A stretch of 64,000 nucleotides of DNA, taken from positions 1 through 64,000 of the forward strand of contig MDJM01000060.1 in the NCBI GenBank assembly GCA_001994995.1, given 5' to 3'. The position numbers were made by a program, and so were the translations under genes. Numbering within the stretch: position 1 is the stretch's first letter; each line of letters starts with the position of its first letter. The DNA is from Candidatus Parepulonipiscium sp. PG-Nuni2H_MBin01. Its GTDB lineage: Bacteria > Bacillota > Clostridia > Lachnospirales > Cellulosilyticaceae. Below are positions 1-8,211 of the stretch, piece by piece. Below the pieces are notes generated by a model, which had not been told where the DNA came from, made no database searches, and saw nothing but the letters and a program-made list of their open reading frames with translations.

Positions 1-1567
1 TGCCAGTAAGAGCAGTATCCCTAGCAATCACACCCGTTTCAGTGCTATCACTTATCTTATTATTAATATCTGTGATTGCATCAGCCATATTTTCCGTAGT
101 ATCAACAAAATCATTGATTAAATCCGTTTGAACTGTACTACTTCTAGCCAAATTAGTAGCAGCCGCAGCAATTTCCTCCGAATTGTTCGTAACTTCATGT
201 GTTGCACCATTGATTTTAATCAAAGTATCCCTAAGTGTATCCGAAATCGTTACCATAGAAGTTTTAATAGCTGCAAAGTCACCATTATACTGGTTTTGAA
301 CTTTTCCTTCAATAACGAAATTACCCTCTGCCATCTGTGTCAATATAGCTTCGATTTCCTTAACAATAAGTTTTAATGAACCACCCATCGTATTGAACTT
401 ACTAATAATAGCTCCCACATCATCATTATACGGTGCATGAAGCTGAATAGACAAGTTACCATTTTCAATATTAGAAGCCGCTTGTGTTAACATACTTAAC
501 GGACTTAAATATTTTTTCAAGCTATATATAATTAGCAATGTAGAAACACCTAATGTAATTACACCCAAAACGATACTTATTACAACAGAAGTAACTGTAT
601 CAGCATAAAAATCAGTAGATTCAACACCAACCTGCGCCCACCATGTAGCACCGAATGCATCTATTGGAGCAAGATATCTTTCAAAAGTCCTACCCTCTTC
701 AGCATTTACACCTTCAGTAATGTAGTTAAATGCCTCACCTTGAGCAGCATACTTAAACACATCTTGTACACTTTGAGCAGACACAATTGAAGAAACATTT
801 AATCCTAATTTAGTCTCGGTAGCTGAGTTAAATACAATATCAAAATTATCAGTTAAAATTGCTGAAAATAATGAAGGATACTTGTCATCCAACACAGAAG
901 TATCAACAAATTCACTTAATAATAAATCGATACCAATTGCACCAACAAACTTATTATTTACATGAATAGGCATAGATAAAGTAATAACAGGAGCTCCCTG
1001 CTCACCATACCAAGGGTTAGTAAGAAATGGTTGTCCAGTCGATTTGGTAATTGCATAATAATCTTCATATGCATATTCATCATATGAATTATATGTACCT
1101 ACAAAACCAGTTGAATCAATATAAAATCCATAATAATTAGATAGATTTGGGTCAAATGCATTTGGCTCAAACAAAACCCCAGCTGCATCAAACAAAGGAT
1201 TGTTCATAACATTAGTATATAAATTAGTATACAAATATTCCTCTGCTGGAACAAGCTCAGAATTAACATTCTGATTATAAACTATGCTTGAAGAAGTTTC
1301 ACCACTACCAAAGTCTATCTCCTCTAAAGTATCTTGTAAATAGCTAGAAAGATTGCTTGCCGCTGTTTGGGCGCTATTTAGTTTGTTCTGTACCAAAGCT
1401 GAATTTAATTCGGCATAGGCTGCCAACTGTCCTCTTAGTAAACCTGTAGAAATTGACATATTTCGCAGAAGTAATATAGCCACTACGGTTACAATCGCTA
1501 TGGTAGAAAGACCTACCATTATTATACCAAGTTTCTTCTCGACTTTCATTTGATTAAATTTATTCAT
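1..1567 (-). CDS. Methyl-accepting chemotaxis protein (3' part beyond the window)
   Basis: Transmembrane chemoreceptor that signals to CheA/CheW. The gene starts at the ATG at 1567, with GAGGGGGA just upstream, and stays open to base 1, so about 522 residues are visible and the C-terminus is missing. Visible order: TM1 at about residues 13-35, a large extracytoplasmic region (about 38-320) with the look of a double-Cache ligand-binding domain (motifs such as YYGFYID and PWYGEQGAPVITLSMPI), TM2 at about 326-350, a HAMP linker, and the start of the helical methyl-accepting coiled coil. Cache receptors of this type often bind amino acids or carboxylates, but the ligand cannot be read from sequence. 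It has its own promoter (1645-1673) and a hairpin in the leader. No che genes are in view. The family call is sure; the sensor type is inferred. Confidence 0.93.
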   Translation of the reverse strand, partial: MNKFNQMKVEKKLGIIMVGLSTIAIVTVVAILLLRNMSISTGLLRGQLAAYAELNSALVQNKLNSAQTAASNLSSYLQDTLEEIDFGSGETSSSIVYNQNVNSELVPAEEYLYTNLYTNVMNNPLFDAAGVLFEPNAFDPNLSNYYGFYIDSTGFVGTYNSYDEYAYEDYYAITKSTGQPFLTNPWYGEQGAPVITLSMPIHVNNKFVGAIGIDLLLSEFVDTSVLDDKYPSLFSAILTDNFDIVFNSATETKLGLNVSSIVSAQSVQDVFKYAAQGEAFNYITEGVNAEEGRTFERYLAPIDAFGATWWAQVGVESTDFYADTVTSVVISIVLGVITLGVSTLLIIYSLKKYLSPLSMLTQAASNIENGNLSIQLHAPYNDDVGAIISKFNTMGGSLKLIVKEIEAILTQMAEGNFVIEGKVQNQYNGDFAAIKTSMVTISDTLRDTLIKINGATHEVTNNSEEIAAAATNLARSSTVQTDLINDFVDTTENMADAITDINNKISDSTETGVIARDTALTG

Positions 1568-1593
1568 AAAATCCCCCTCGTCTTATTTTGAAG

Positions 1594-1632
1594 CTGTTAA
1601 TCGCTAATAAATAATTAACGATTTCTTAACAG
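1594..1632 (-). repeat. Inverted repeat in the chemoreceptor 5' leader
   Basis: CTGTTAA at 1594-1600 and TTAACAG at 1626-1632 are perfect inverted repeats, and the bases inside continue to pair imperfectly. The element lies between the promoter and the ribosome-binding site of the chemoreceptor gene. No T-run follows, so it is more likely a leader hairpin or a protein operator than a terminator. Confidence 0.5.
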
Positions 1633-1644
1633 TTCATAATACTT

Positions 1645-1673
1645 ATTATATATTATACGTGTAAAATTTTCAA
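1645..1673 (-). promoter_or_regulatory. SigA-type promoter of the chemoreceptor gene
   Basis: Read on the minus strand, TTGAAA (1673-1668) is followed after exactly 17 bases by TATAAT (1650-1645). That is a near-consensus vegetative promoter about 80 bases upstream of the chemoreceptor start. No sigma-28 (flagellar) promoter pattern is seen. Confidence 0.7.
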
Positions 1674-1675
1674 CA

Positions 1676-1715
1676 TAAAAATAAGCCTATGTAAAATTTA
1701 CTAATACCATAGGCT
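1676..1715 (-). terminator. Terminator after the 7-TM protein gene
   Basis: On the minus strand AGCCTATG pairs perfectly with CATAGGCT across a 16-base loop and is followed by TATTTTTA. It sits directly downstream of the 7-TM membrane protein and upstream of the chemoreceptor promoter. Confidence 0.65.
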
Positions 1716-1721
1716 CGTTTC

Positions 1722-2411
1722 TCAAACTTGTTTTTTCGTGTCTAATGGTTTGTGTAATAATGCATAGTAAATAGCTAAAAATCCAATAATTTCAGTAATT
1801 ATAAACGGATGAAATAATCTTGCTTCCACGTTATATACTATACTTAGTCCATCTAAAGCTAACCCAATTTGTGCAATAATTAAAAATGTATATTGACTGC
1901 GCAGTACTGGATGTTTATAAAACAATAAACAATTTAGACATATTAATACAATAATTGCACTCATGGAACCTTGTGCTAAAGCTAAATAATTTTGATATGG
2001 CTCGATTAGAATTAATTCATATCCAAAGCTTTCTCCCATAACTATTTCTGTCGGCTGAGTAATGATTATATAGGATAAAAATAATATCCATGGTGCGAAA
2101 AATATCAAATACTTGCCATATGTGATTTTTTCCCTAAAATGAGGCGTTATGTACCATATTGCTAAGACTGTTGGTATTGTCAATGCTATAGCTGTTGCAA
2201 AATAAAATCGCCGTAATCCTTGCAGTTGGACAAGCGATGGGGAGTCACCATAAATTATTAAAGTAAAATACCTTAACATTGCAAACGTGAATAACGCTGT
2301 CAATAACCACTTTAATCCAGGATATTTTAGTCGATTAGCTAGTACTATATTCATCATCAACACTACCACAGCAATCATACATATCACCATTAATGTAAGA
2401 TAGCTCATCAT
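1722..2411 (-). CDS. Seven-TM integral membrane protein of unknown function
   Basis: A 229-residue, almost wholly hydrophobic protein with about seven predicted membrane spans (roughly residues 4-25, 30-53, 70-88, 102-120, 143-166, 174-194 and 203-222) and a short basic C-terminal tail (KPLDTKKQV). The topology and loop pattern resemble the N-terminal 7-TM sensor region found on some histidine kinases and GGDEF proteins, but no kinase or other output domain follows. Either it stands alone or it lost its partner. AAGGAGG lies 10 bases before the ATG at 2411. It is monocistronic, between the chemoreceptor and the thioredoxin reductase, with its own terminator. I do not recognise a specific family. 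Confidence 0.75.
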   Translation of the reverse strand: MMSYLTLMVICMIAVVVLMMNIVLANRLKYPGLKWLLTALFTFAMLRYFTLIIYGDSPSLVQLQGLRRFYFATAIALTIPTVLAIWYITPHFREKITYGKYLIFFAPWILFLSYIIITQPTEIVMGESFGYELILIEPYQNYLALAQGSMSAIIVLICLNCLLFYKHPVLRSQYTFLIIAQIGLALDGLSIVYNVEARLFHPFIITEIIGFLAIYYALLHKPLDTKKQV

Positions 2412-2490
2412 AAAAGCAAAACCTCCTTTTTATAATTTTATGAAGCTTCTCCCATATTAGAACTATTATGCTAAAAAAATTATACAAGCT

Positions 2491-2520
2491 AAAAAGCCCT
2501 CCTATTAAATAAAGGAGGAC
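2491..2520 (-). terminator. Terminator after the thioredoxin reductase gene
   Basis: On the minus strand CCTCCT pairs with AGGAGG around a 10-base AT-rich loop, followed by GCTTTTTAG. It starts 6 bases after the stop codon of the flavoprotein gene. Confidence 0.75.
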
Positions 2521-2526
2521 ATATAC

Positions 2527-3378
2527 TCAACCTAATTTATGCAAATAACTAACTGCCTGCAACGCCGCCGTAGTACCCTGACCAACAGCCTTTGCCACCT
2601 GAAAAGGTCGCCCAGTACAATCTCCAGCAGCATACACACCAGGCAAATTAGTCTCCATAAATTGATTTACCTTAATTGCCTTATCATCTAGCTCAATACC
2701 CTTCAGAAGTTGCGTAGTAGGAATACTTTCCTTAATAATAAACACCCCATCTACATTCAAATTCCCATCCTTTAATCTAAGTTCATTAACTATCTCATCA
2801 CCACCAATTGAAACTGGTTTATCCATAACGATTTGAACCTTAGGGTCGATATGCTCCAAATTTTTATACAAAGGAACATAATAAACTTTATCACACACCT
2901 CAGCCAAATAATTTACCTCTTCCTCAGCCATCTCGCTATCCCCAACTATTGCAGCAGTCTTTCCTCTATATAACGGCCCATCACAAGTTGCACAATAGCT
3001 AACTCCACGGCCCAAAAATTCATTTTCACCAGGCAAAACCTTATCCTTAGTAATTCCATTTGCTAATATAATAGTTTTCGCCTCAATAAATGTGTTTTCA
3101 ACATTTAAAGTATAGCTTCCATCCATAGGAAATATTTCGATTACCTTTCCAGAATGAAACTCCACACCAATTTCTTTCGCATGTGTTATAAACTGATTCA
3201 TCATTTCAGCACCCGAAACTCCTACCATCCCCAAGTAATTATCAACTTTTTCAGCTTTATATATATAGCTGGTCGTAGGGTCATTTCCGAATACTTTTAC
3301 TGATTTATTTCTAATAACTCCATTAATCGCCGCTGATAATCCTGCTGGCCCTGAACCAATAATTGCTATATCTAACAT
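2527..3378 (-). CDS. trxB: Thioredoxin reductase-like flavoprotein lacking NADPH-site motifs
   Basis: A 283-residue FAD disulfide oxidoreductase of the low-molecular-weight thioredoxin reductase type. The FAD fingerprint GSGPAGLSA is at residues 8-16, the redox CATC motif is in SYCATCDGPLYRGK, and the C-terminal FAD motif is GVYAAGDCTGRPFQVAKAVGQG. The NADPH half is odd. The usual GGGNxA is replaced by VGDSEMAEEE and the HRRxxxR motif is absent (VPLYKNLEHI is found there instead). This is the signature of clostridial ferredoxin-dependent flavin thioredoxin reductases (FFTR), which take electrons from ferredoxin. The protein is also shorter than typical TrxB (about 310). Start at ATG 3378 with AGGAGTG upstream. 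No thioredoxin gene is adjacent. The family is certain; ferredoxin dependence is inferred. Confidence 0.88.
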   Translation of the reverse strand: MLDIAIIGSGPAGLSAAINGVIRNKSVKVFGNDPTTSYIYKAEKVDNYLGMVGVSGAEMMNQFITHAKEIGVEFHSGKVIEIFPMDGSYTLNVENTFIEAKTIILANGITKDKVLPGENEFLGRGVSYCATCDGPLYRGKTAAIVGDSEMAEEEVNYLAEVCDKVYYVPLYKNLEHIDPKVQIVMDKPVSIGGDEIVNELRLKDGNLNVDGVFIIKESIPTTQLLKGIELDDKAIKVNQFMETNLPGVYAAGDCTGRPFQVAKAVGQGTTAALQAVSYLHKLG

Positions 3379-3502
3379 TTTATCACTCCTATTTTTTTAT
3401 TTTAAATATCTTCTGTTAATAACTAAATATTTATATTCCTTTAACATCTCAGTTATGATTTTATAATATAAGTTATGACTAAACAATAAAAATTGTTCAT
3501 AT

Positions 3503-4384
3503 CTATAAACAACCCTTGCAGTCACCAAAAGCACTTTTACATAATTCACAACCCGTAGGAGTTGCAGCCAACCCACCTAATGCCGTTTCTCTCAATTCAA
3601 ATGGCATACTGCGACCAACTTTAAGCATAGCCTCGACAGTCTCATCAAAAGGAATATGATTACCCACACCACACAAAGTGATTTCAGCACTAATCAACGC
3701 ATTAGATGCACCCATAGAATTTCGTTTTTGACAAGGAGCCTCAACCAAACCAGCAATAGGGTCACACACCAGCCCCAAAATATTTGCCAATGCAGTGCTT
3801 GCCGCCTCCAAACATTGTGACGCAGAACCACCCATAAGTTCCACCACCGCCGAAGCAGCCATAGCACTAGCCGAACCAACTTCCGCCTGACACCCACCTT
3901 CAGCCCCGGAGACAGTTGCATTCCTAGTTATAATATAGCCTATAGCACCAGCATTAAACAAGGCCCTTATCATCTCCTGCTCACTAAAATTTTTTTCCTC
4001 CTGCAATGCAACGAATACCGCCGGAATAACTCCCGAAGCACCAGCAGTAGGTGCAGCCACAATCAATCCCATTGAAGTATTGACCTCCAAAACTCCCATC
4101 GCATAAGAAATTGCACGACTCATCAACTCACCACAAACGGAATTAGTTCGATTATTAAAAATTTTCTTAGCCTCACCACCAATTAGTCCGCCCATAGAAA
4201 CTAAATCTTGATTTAACGATTTGGAAATCGCATTCTTCATAATGGAATATGCCCGTTTCATATTAGCATTGACCTGATTAACCGACTTACCAGAAATTTG
4301 GACCTCTCTTTTTAACATAACTTCCGATATTTTCATATTGTATGTGTCACAAATAGTTAGAAGTTCACTCGCATTCTTAAACAT
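3503..4384 (-). CDS. sdaAA: L-serine dehydratase, iron-sulfur type, alpha subunit
   Basis: The catalytic alpha chain of the two-subunit [4Fe-4S] L-serine ammonia-lyase (serine to pyruvate plus ammonia). Visible family motifs are PTAGASGVIPAV, EGGCQAEVGSASAMAA, CDPIAGLVEAPC and a Cys-rich C-terminus (CELCKSAFGDCKGCL) supplying cluster ligands. I chose ATG 4384 (293 residues) because GGAGGG at 4395-4390 lies five bases before it; a GTG at 4390 overlaps that ribosome-binding site. It lies downstream of sdaAB, with a short duplicated copy of the sdaAB 3' end in the gap. It supplies pyruvate and ammonia during amino-acid fermentation. The enzyme is oxygen-labile, which fits the anaerobic setting. 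Confidence 0.95.
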   Translation of the reverse strand: MFKNASELLTICDTYNMKISEVMLKREVQISGKSVNQVNANMKRAYSIMKNAISKSLNQDLVSMGGLIGGEAKKIFNNRTNSVCGELMSRAISYAMGVLEVNTSMGLIVAAPTAGASGVIPAVFVALQEEKNFSEQEMIRALFNAGAIGYIITRNATVSGAEGGCQAEVGSASAMAASAVVELMGGSASQCLEAASTALANILGLVCDPIAGLVEAPCQKRNSMGASNALISAEITLCGVGNHIPFDETVEAMLKVGRSMPFELRETALGGLAATPTGCELCKSAFGDCKGCL

Positions 4385-4403
4385 CCACACCCTCCAATCC
4401 TAC

Positions 4404-4489
4404 ACGCCCTCGATTAATTTAATATGAAAACCTACTTACCAAGAGGGAGGCTTTTAACAATACCAACCCTAAACGCCCTCGATTAATTT
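4404..4489 (-). repeat. Duplicated 3' end of sdaAB (17-bp direct repeat)
   Basis: The 17 bases ACGCCCTCGATTAATTT occur at 4473-4489, inside the last codons of sdaAB, and again at 4404-4420, 69 bases downstream of that gene's end. Read on the minus strand, both copies encode KLIEGV followed by TAG, although the Val codon differs (GTT versus GTG). The 52 bases between the copies have no recognisable origin. This looks like a relic of a local duplication of the gene's tail. Confidence 0.7.
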
Positions 4490-5140
4490 TACATCTTTAA
4501 CATCTGGATTTTCCAAAATATCCTCAACTACATCAGCATTAATAGACTGGTCAGCCTCAATTATAGTATACGCAACCTCACCCTTAGCCTCACGATACAA
4601 TCTCATAAATGCAATATTAATATTAAACTCGCTCAAGCAATGAGTAATATACGCCAGAACACCCTTAGCATCCTTATGCCGAATAAAAATAGTATAATAC
4701 TCACCAGTAAAGTCAATATGCACACCATTAATTTCAACAATTTTGATATTCCCACCACCAATAGAAGCTCCCATGATGCTAGTAGTCGAATTATCATCAT
4801 GAGTTACGATAATCTCCACAATATTAGAATGGTATTCCAGTTCCTCATCAGCAGGAGTTATGCGAAAGTTCAAATTTTCTTGCTGTGCATAATCAAAAGC
4901 TTCCTTAATCCTCTCATCTTCTGTATCCATTCCCAACATTCCTGCCACCAAAGCTTTATCAGTACCATGTCCCTTGTACGTTTTTGCAAATGAGCCATAC
5001 AAAATAAATTCAACATGTTTGATATTATCTCCAACTAATTTTTTGGCAACTCTCGCAATTCTTAGTGCACCAGCAGTATGGGAGCTAGACGGCCCTATCA
5101 TATTTGGTCCAATTACATCAAATACACTTATTTCTTTCAT
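4469..5140 (-). CDS. sdaAB: L-serine dehydratase, iron-sulfur type, beta subunit
   Basis: The 223-residue beta chain of iron-sulfur L-serine dehydratase. The N-terminal catalytic-domain motif is IGPNMIGPSSSHTAGALRIA, and a C-terminal ACT domain (about residues 148-220, EYYTIFIRHKDAKGVLAYIT) is the usual serine-sensing regulatory module. Start at ATG 5140, with AAGGGGGT upstream. It is transcribed ahead of sdaAA, so the two form an sdaAB-sdaAA operon as in other Firmicutes. The gap between them is longer than usual (84 bases) because of the duplicated tail sequence. Confidence 0.95.
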   Translation of the reverse strand: MKEISVFDVIGPNMIGPSSSHTAGALRIARVAKKLVGDNIKHVEFILYGSFAKTYKGHGTDKALVAGMLGMDTEDERIKEAFDYAQQENLNFRITPADEELEYHSNIVEIIVTHDDNSTTSIMGASIGGGNIKIVEINGVHIDFTGEYYTIFIRHKDAKGVLAYITHCLSEFNINIAFMRLYREAKGEVAYTIIEADQSINADVVEDILENPDVKDVKLIEGV

Positions 5141-5474
5141 AAAATTAAATACCCCCTTGATTTTATAAATCTATAATTAGTGTTAGCCTAATTGATGAAT
5201 TTAATAATGGAACTAAATTTTTGTCTAACATTCCCAAATTCCAGCGGATAATTTAAGTAATTTTACCATTTTTACGGGTATATTTGTGAAATTGGACAAT
5301 ATTTCCTTATATTTTTCCCCTACTTTTGGAACTTAAGATTTAGGCATATTTACTAAACTTTTTAAGCATAATGTCTAACTAATGCATGTCCTAGTGCAAA
5401 TGTCAATACTTTATTTTTACAATTTTCCATTATACAATATATAGAACAATACCAAATACGAATGGAGAATGCTT
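5141..5474. other. Divergent intergenic region between sdaAB and nrdD
   Basis: A 334-base AT-rich gap that must hold promoters for both the serine dehydratase operon (minus) and nrdD (plus). The recognisable element is the NrdR-like site near 5404-5447. The octamer TGTCTAAC occurs twice (near 5223 and 5373). I see no coding potential, riboswitch or clear sigma-A promoter beyond weak AT-rich candidates. Confidence 0.5.
5404..5447 (+). promoter_or_regulatory. Candidate NrdR box pair upstream of nrdD
   Basis: ATACAATATATAGAAC at 5432-5447 matches the core of the NrdR box consensus acaCwAtATaTwGtgt (CAATATATAG core intact, flanks partly degenerate). Exactly 31 bases upstream a weaker match begins with the same CAATA (5404-5413). 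NrdR boxes typically occur as pairs about three helical turns apart in front of ribonucleotide reductase genes. The 3' box is persuasive; the 5' box is weak. Confidence 0.55.
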
Positions 5475-7595
5475 ATGCAAATCATAAAAAGAGATGGCAC
5501 CGCAGCACTCTTTGACGAACACAAAATATTCAACGCAATTTTAAAAGCGATGAAATATGGAAGCGGTATAGTTGATGAAGCAATCGCCCGACAGATTGCA
5601 CAGGAAATTAAATCTATCTTTATAACTATCGACGTTGCCCCCACCATATTTCAAATTGAAACATATGTGTATTTAAAATTGATAGAAAATGACCATCAAT
5701 TAACTGCCAAAGCGTACGAAGGATACCGTGCAATACAAGCTTTTAAAAGGGAAACAAACACAACTGATAAAAGCATACTAGGCCTGATTGAACTAACAAA
5801 CGAAGAAGTAATGAACGAAAATTCAAATAAAAATCCACTAATGGCCTCGACACAACGTGACCTAATAGCAGGAGAAGTTTCTAAAGATATATCACGACGA
5901 AAAAAATTGCCAACACGCATAGTACAAGCCCATGATGATGGAGTACTACATTTTCATGATATGGACTACTTTATGCAGTCAATTTTTAATTGTTGCCTAA
6001 TTAATATTCAAGATATGCTAGACAACGGCACAGTAATCAATAAAAGAATGATTGAAACTCCAAAAAGTTTTCAAGTAGCATGTACGGTTATGACTCAAAT
6101 TATTGCTCAAGTGGCAAGCAGTCAATACGGTGGACAATCAGTTGACATTAGACACCTAGGCAAATACCTACGTCATAGCCGAGAAAAATATCGCCTACTC
6201 CTACAAGACACTATTGAGGACAAAGAAGAACTGAATAAAACAATTGACATACTCACAAAGAAAGAGCTTGCATCTGGAGTACAGACAATACAATTTCAAA
6301 TTAATACGTTAATGACCACAAATGGACAATCACCATTTGTAACGTTATTTTTGAATATTGATGAGAATGACCCATATGTAGAGGAAGTGGCTGATATTGT
6401 AGAAGAGATTTTGCATCAGCGTCTGGAAGGAATAAAAAATCAGAAAGGCATATATACAACTCCAGCATTTCCAAAGCTAATATATGTGCTTCACGAATAT
6501 AATAACCTAACTGGTGGCAAATATGATTATGTAACAGAAGTAGCGATTAAATGTAGTTCAAAACGTCTCTATCCAGACTATATTTCAGCCAAGGAAATGC
6601 GAAAAATTTATGAAGGACAAGTATTCTCCTGTATGGGATGTCGAAGCTTCTTATCTGCTTGGAAAGATGAGGACGGAAACTATAAGTTTGAAGGACGATT
6701 TAATCAAGGAGTAGTAAGTCTAAACTTGCCCCAAATTGGCATCGTAGCCAAAGGTGATAAGGCCAAGTTTTGGAGTTCATTAGATAATAGGCTAGAACTT
6801 TGTTTTGAAGCTTTGATGTGCAGGCACAATTCACTGCGAGGGACTCTCTCGGATGAGTCGCCCATACATTGGCAACATGGTGCAATTGCTAGACTTCCTC
6901 AAGGTGCTGTTATTGACCCACTTTTAATGGACGGATATTCCACTATATCGCTTGGATATATTGGACTATATGAAGTTACTAAGCTAATGACAGGCGTATC
7001 TCACGTTGACCCTGTTGGAAAGGCGTTCGCACTAGAGCTGATGAACCACCTGTCTGAGACCGTCCAGAGATGGAAGCAGGAAACAGGACTTGGTTTCGGA
7101 TTATATGGAAGTCCTGCTGAGTCACTTTGCTATAGATTTGCTAAAATTGACCTGGTTCGTTTCGGTACTATAGAAGACATTACTGACAAAGGTTATTACA
7201 CAAATAGTTATCATGTAGATGTGCGAGAAGAGATAGATGCATTCGATAAATTAAAATTTGAAAGCGAATTTCAGTCTATTTCTACCGGCGGCTGCATATC
7301 ATATGTCGAGATACCAAATATGTCAAAAAATTTAGAAGCTCTAAGACACCTAATAAGATATATATATGATAATATTCAGTACGCTGAATTTAATACAAAA
7401 TCTGACTGTTGTCATGCTTGTGGATTTGAAGGCGAAATCCTAATAAATGAAGCGTTGGAGTGGGAATGTCCGAATTGTGGGAACACAGACCAGGCAAAAA
7501 TGAACGTAATTCGTAGAACCTGTGGCTATCTGGGTGATAACTACTGGAACAACGGCAAGACAAAAGAGATTAAAAATCGGGTGATACACCTGTAA
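5475..7595 (+). CDS. nrdD: Anaerobic ribonucleoside-triphosphate reductase (class III)
   Basis: Glycyl-radical enzyme reducing ribonucleotides to deoxyribonucleotides under anoxia; 706 residues. An N-terminal ATP-cone (about residues 1-95, beginning MQIIKRDGTAALFDEHKI) gives allosteric control. The long barrel follows. The C-terminal end carries a four-Cys zinc site (CCHACGFEG and CPNCGN) and the glycyl-radical loop RRTCGYLGDNYWNNG, with Gly684 in the CGY triplet as the expected radical site. I chose ATG 5475 because GGAG at 5464-5467 is correctly spaced from it; the ATG at 5469 is too close. nrdG and dut follow on the same strand, and a NrdR-like site precedes it. No aerobic reductase is in view. 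Confidence 0.97.
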   Translation: MQIIKRDGTAALFDEHKIFNAILKAMKYGSGIVDEAIARQIAQEIKSIFITIDVAPTIFQIETYVYLKLIENDHQLTAKAYEGYRAIQAFKRETNTTDKSILGLIELTNEEVMNENSNKNPLMASTQRDLIAGEVSKDISRRKKLPTRIVQAHDDGVLHFHDMDYFMQSIFNCCLINIQDMLDNGTVINKRMIETPKSFQVACTVMTQIIAQVASSQYGGQSVDIRHLGKYLRHSREKYRLLLQDTIEDKEELNKTIDILTKKELASGVQTIQFQINTLMTTNGQSPFVTLFLNIDENDPYVEEVADIVEEILHQRLEGIKNQKGIYTTPAFPKLIYVLHEYNNLTGGKYDYVTEVAIKCSSKRLYPDYISAKEMRKIYEGQVFSCMGCRSFLSAWKDEDGNYKFEGRFNQGVVSLNLPQIGIVAKGDKAKFWSSLDNRLELCFEALMCRHNSLRGTLSDESPIHWQHGAIARLPQGAVIDPLLMDGYSTISLGYIGLYEVTKLMTGVSHVDPVGKAFALELMNHLSETVQRWKQETGLGFGLYGSPAESLCYRFAKIDLVRFGTIEDITDKGYYTNSYHVDVREEIDAFDKLKFESEFQSISTGGCISYVEIPNMSKNLEALRHLIRYIYDNIQYAEFNTKSDCCHACGFEGEILINEALEWECPNCGNTDQAKMNVIRRTCGYLGDNYWNNGKTKEIKNRVIHL

Positions 7596-7605
7596 TTGAT
7601 GCTAA

Positions 7606-7630
7606 GCACAGAGGAGTAAATCCTTTGTGC
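7606..7630 (+). other. Intercistronic hairpin between nrdD and nrdG
   Basis: GCACAGAGGA (7606-7615) pairs with TCCTTTGTGC (7621-7630) over ten positions, with one G-U pair and a five-base loop. There is no T-run after it, so it is not an intrinsic terminator. An mRNA-stability or processing hairpin that sets the ratio of NrdD to its activase is plausible but unproven. Confidence 0.5.
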
Positions 7631-7674
7631 AATAATTAGAGTCCCCAAAAATTAATATTTCAAAGGTGATGTAT

Positions 7675-8178
7675 ATGCATTATTCCCAAATCAGAAAATA
7701 TGATACCGCTAATGGCGTAGGTATTAGGACGACTCTTTTTGTGTCTGGGTGTACAAGGAATTGTAAAGGGTGCTTTAATGCTGAGTATAAAAACTTTAAG
7801 CATGGCACAGAGTGGACAGATGAAATTGAATTGGATTTTATTGAACATATAAATCTGCCTCAAATTCAAGGAGTATCTATTTTGGGTGGAGAACCAATGG
7901 ATCAAACTTTCGATCATACATTTGCGAACTTGCTCCGAAACATAAAGTTAAGAACTAATAAGAATATCTGGATTTATTCTGGGTATACTTTTGAAGAATT
8001 GGTAAAAGACCACGACACTTTAGCTATACTTAAATATTGTGATGTACTTGCTGACGGTCCTTTTATTGAGGAAAAAAAAGACATACGACTTGCTTTCGTA
8101 GGTAGTAGTAACCAGAGGTTGATTGACGTTCAACAGAGTTTACTACATCAAAAAATTATTTTATTTAAATTACCATAA
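7675..8178 (+). CDS. nrdG: Class III ribonucleotide reductase activating protein (radical SAM)
   Basis: A radical-SAM activase that installs the glycyl radical on NrdD, using a [4Fe-4S] cluster and S-adenosylmethionine; 167 residues. The cluster motif CTRNCKGC (CxxxCxxC) follows the typical opening (SQIRKYDTANGVGIRTTLFVSG). The SAM-binding GGEPMDQ motif and the late LADGPFIEEKKD motif are also present. I chose ATG 7675, with AAGGTG six bases upstream; the GTG and ATG at 7666 and 7669 overlap the ribosome-binding site. It follows nrdD after 79 bases containing a hairpin and precedes dut by 33 bases, so it is probably part of one dNTP-supply operon. Confidence 0.95.
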   Translation: MHYSQIRKYDTANGVGIRTTLFVSGCTRNCKGCFNAEYKNFKHGTEWTDEIELDFIEHINLPQIQGVSILGGEPMDQTFDHTFANLLRNIKLRTNKNIWIYSGYTFEELVKDHDTLAILKYCDVLADGPFIEEKKDIRLAFVGSSNQRLIDVQQSLLHQKIILFKLP

Positions 8179-8211
8179 TATGTGTTATGTAACAAAAAGG
8201 AGTTTTAGTTT

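Noticed and set aside
128-376. Plus-strand open frame of 82 residues
   Set aside because: It lies opposite the well-supported chemoreceptor gene, has no ribosome-binding site and an unnatural composition.
4385-4390. GTG start for sdaAA at 4390
   Set aside because: It overlaps the GGAGGG ribosome-binding site that is correctly spaced for the ATG at 4384.
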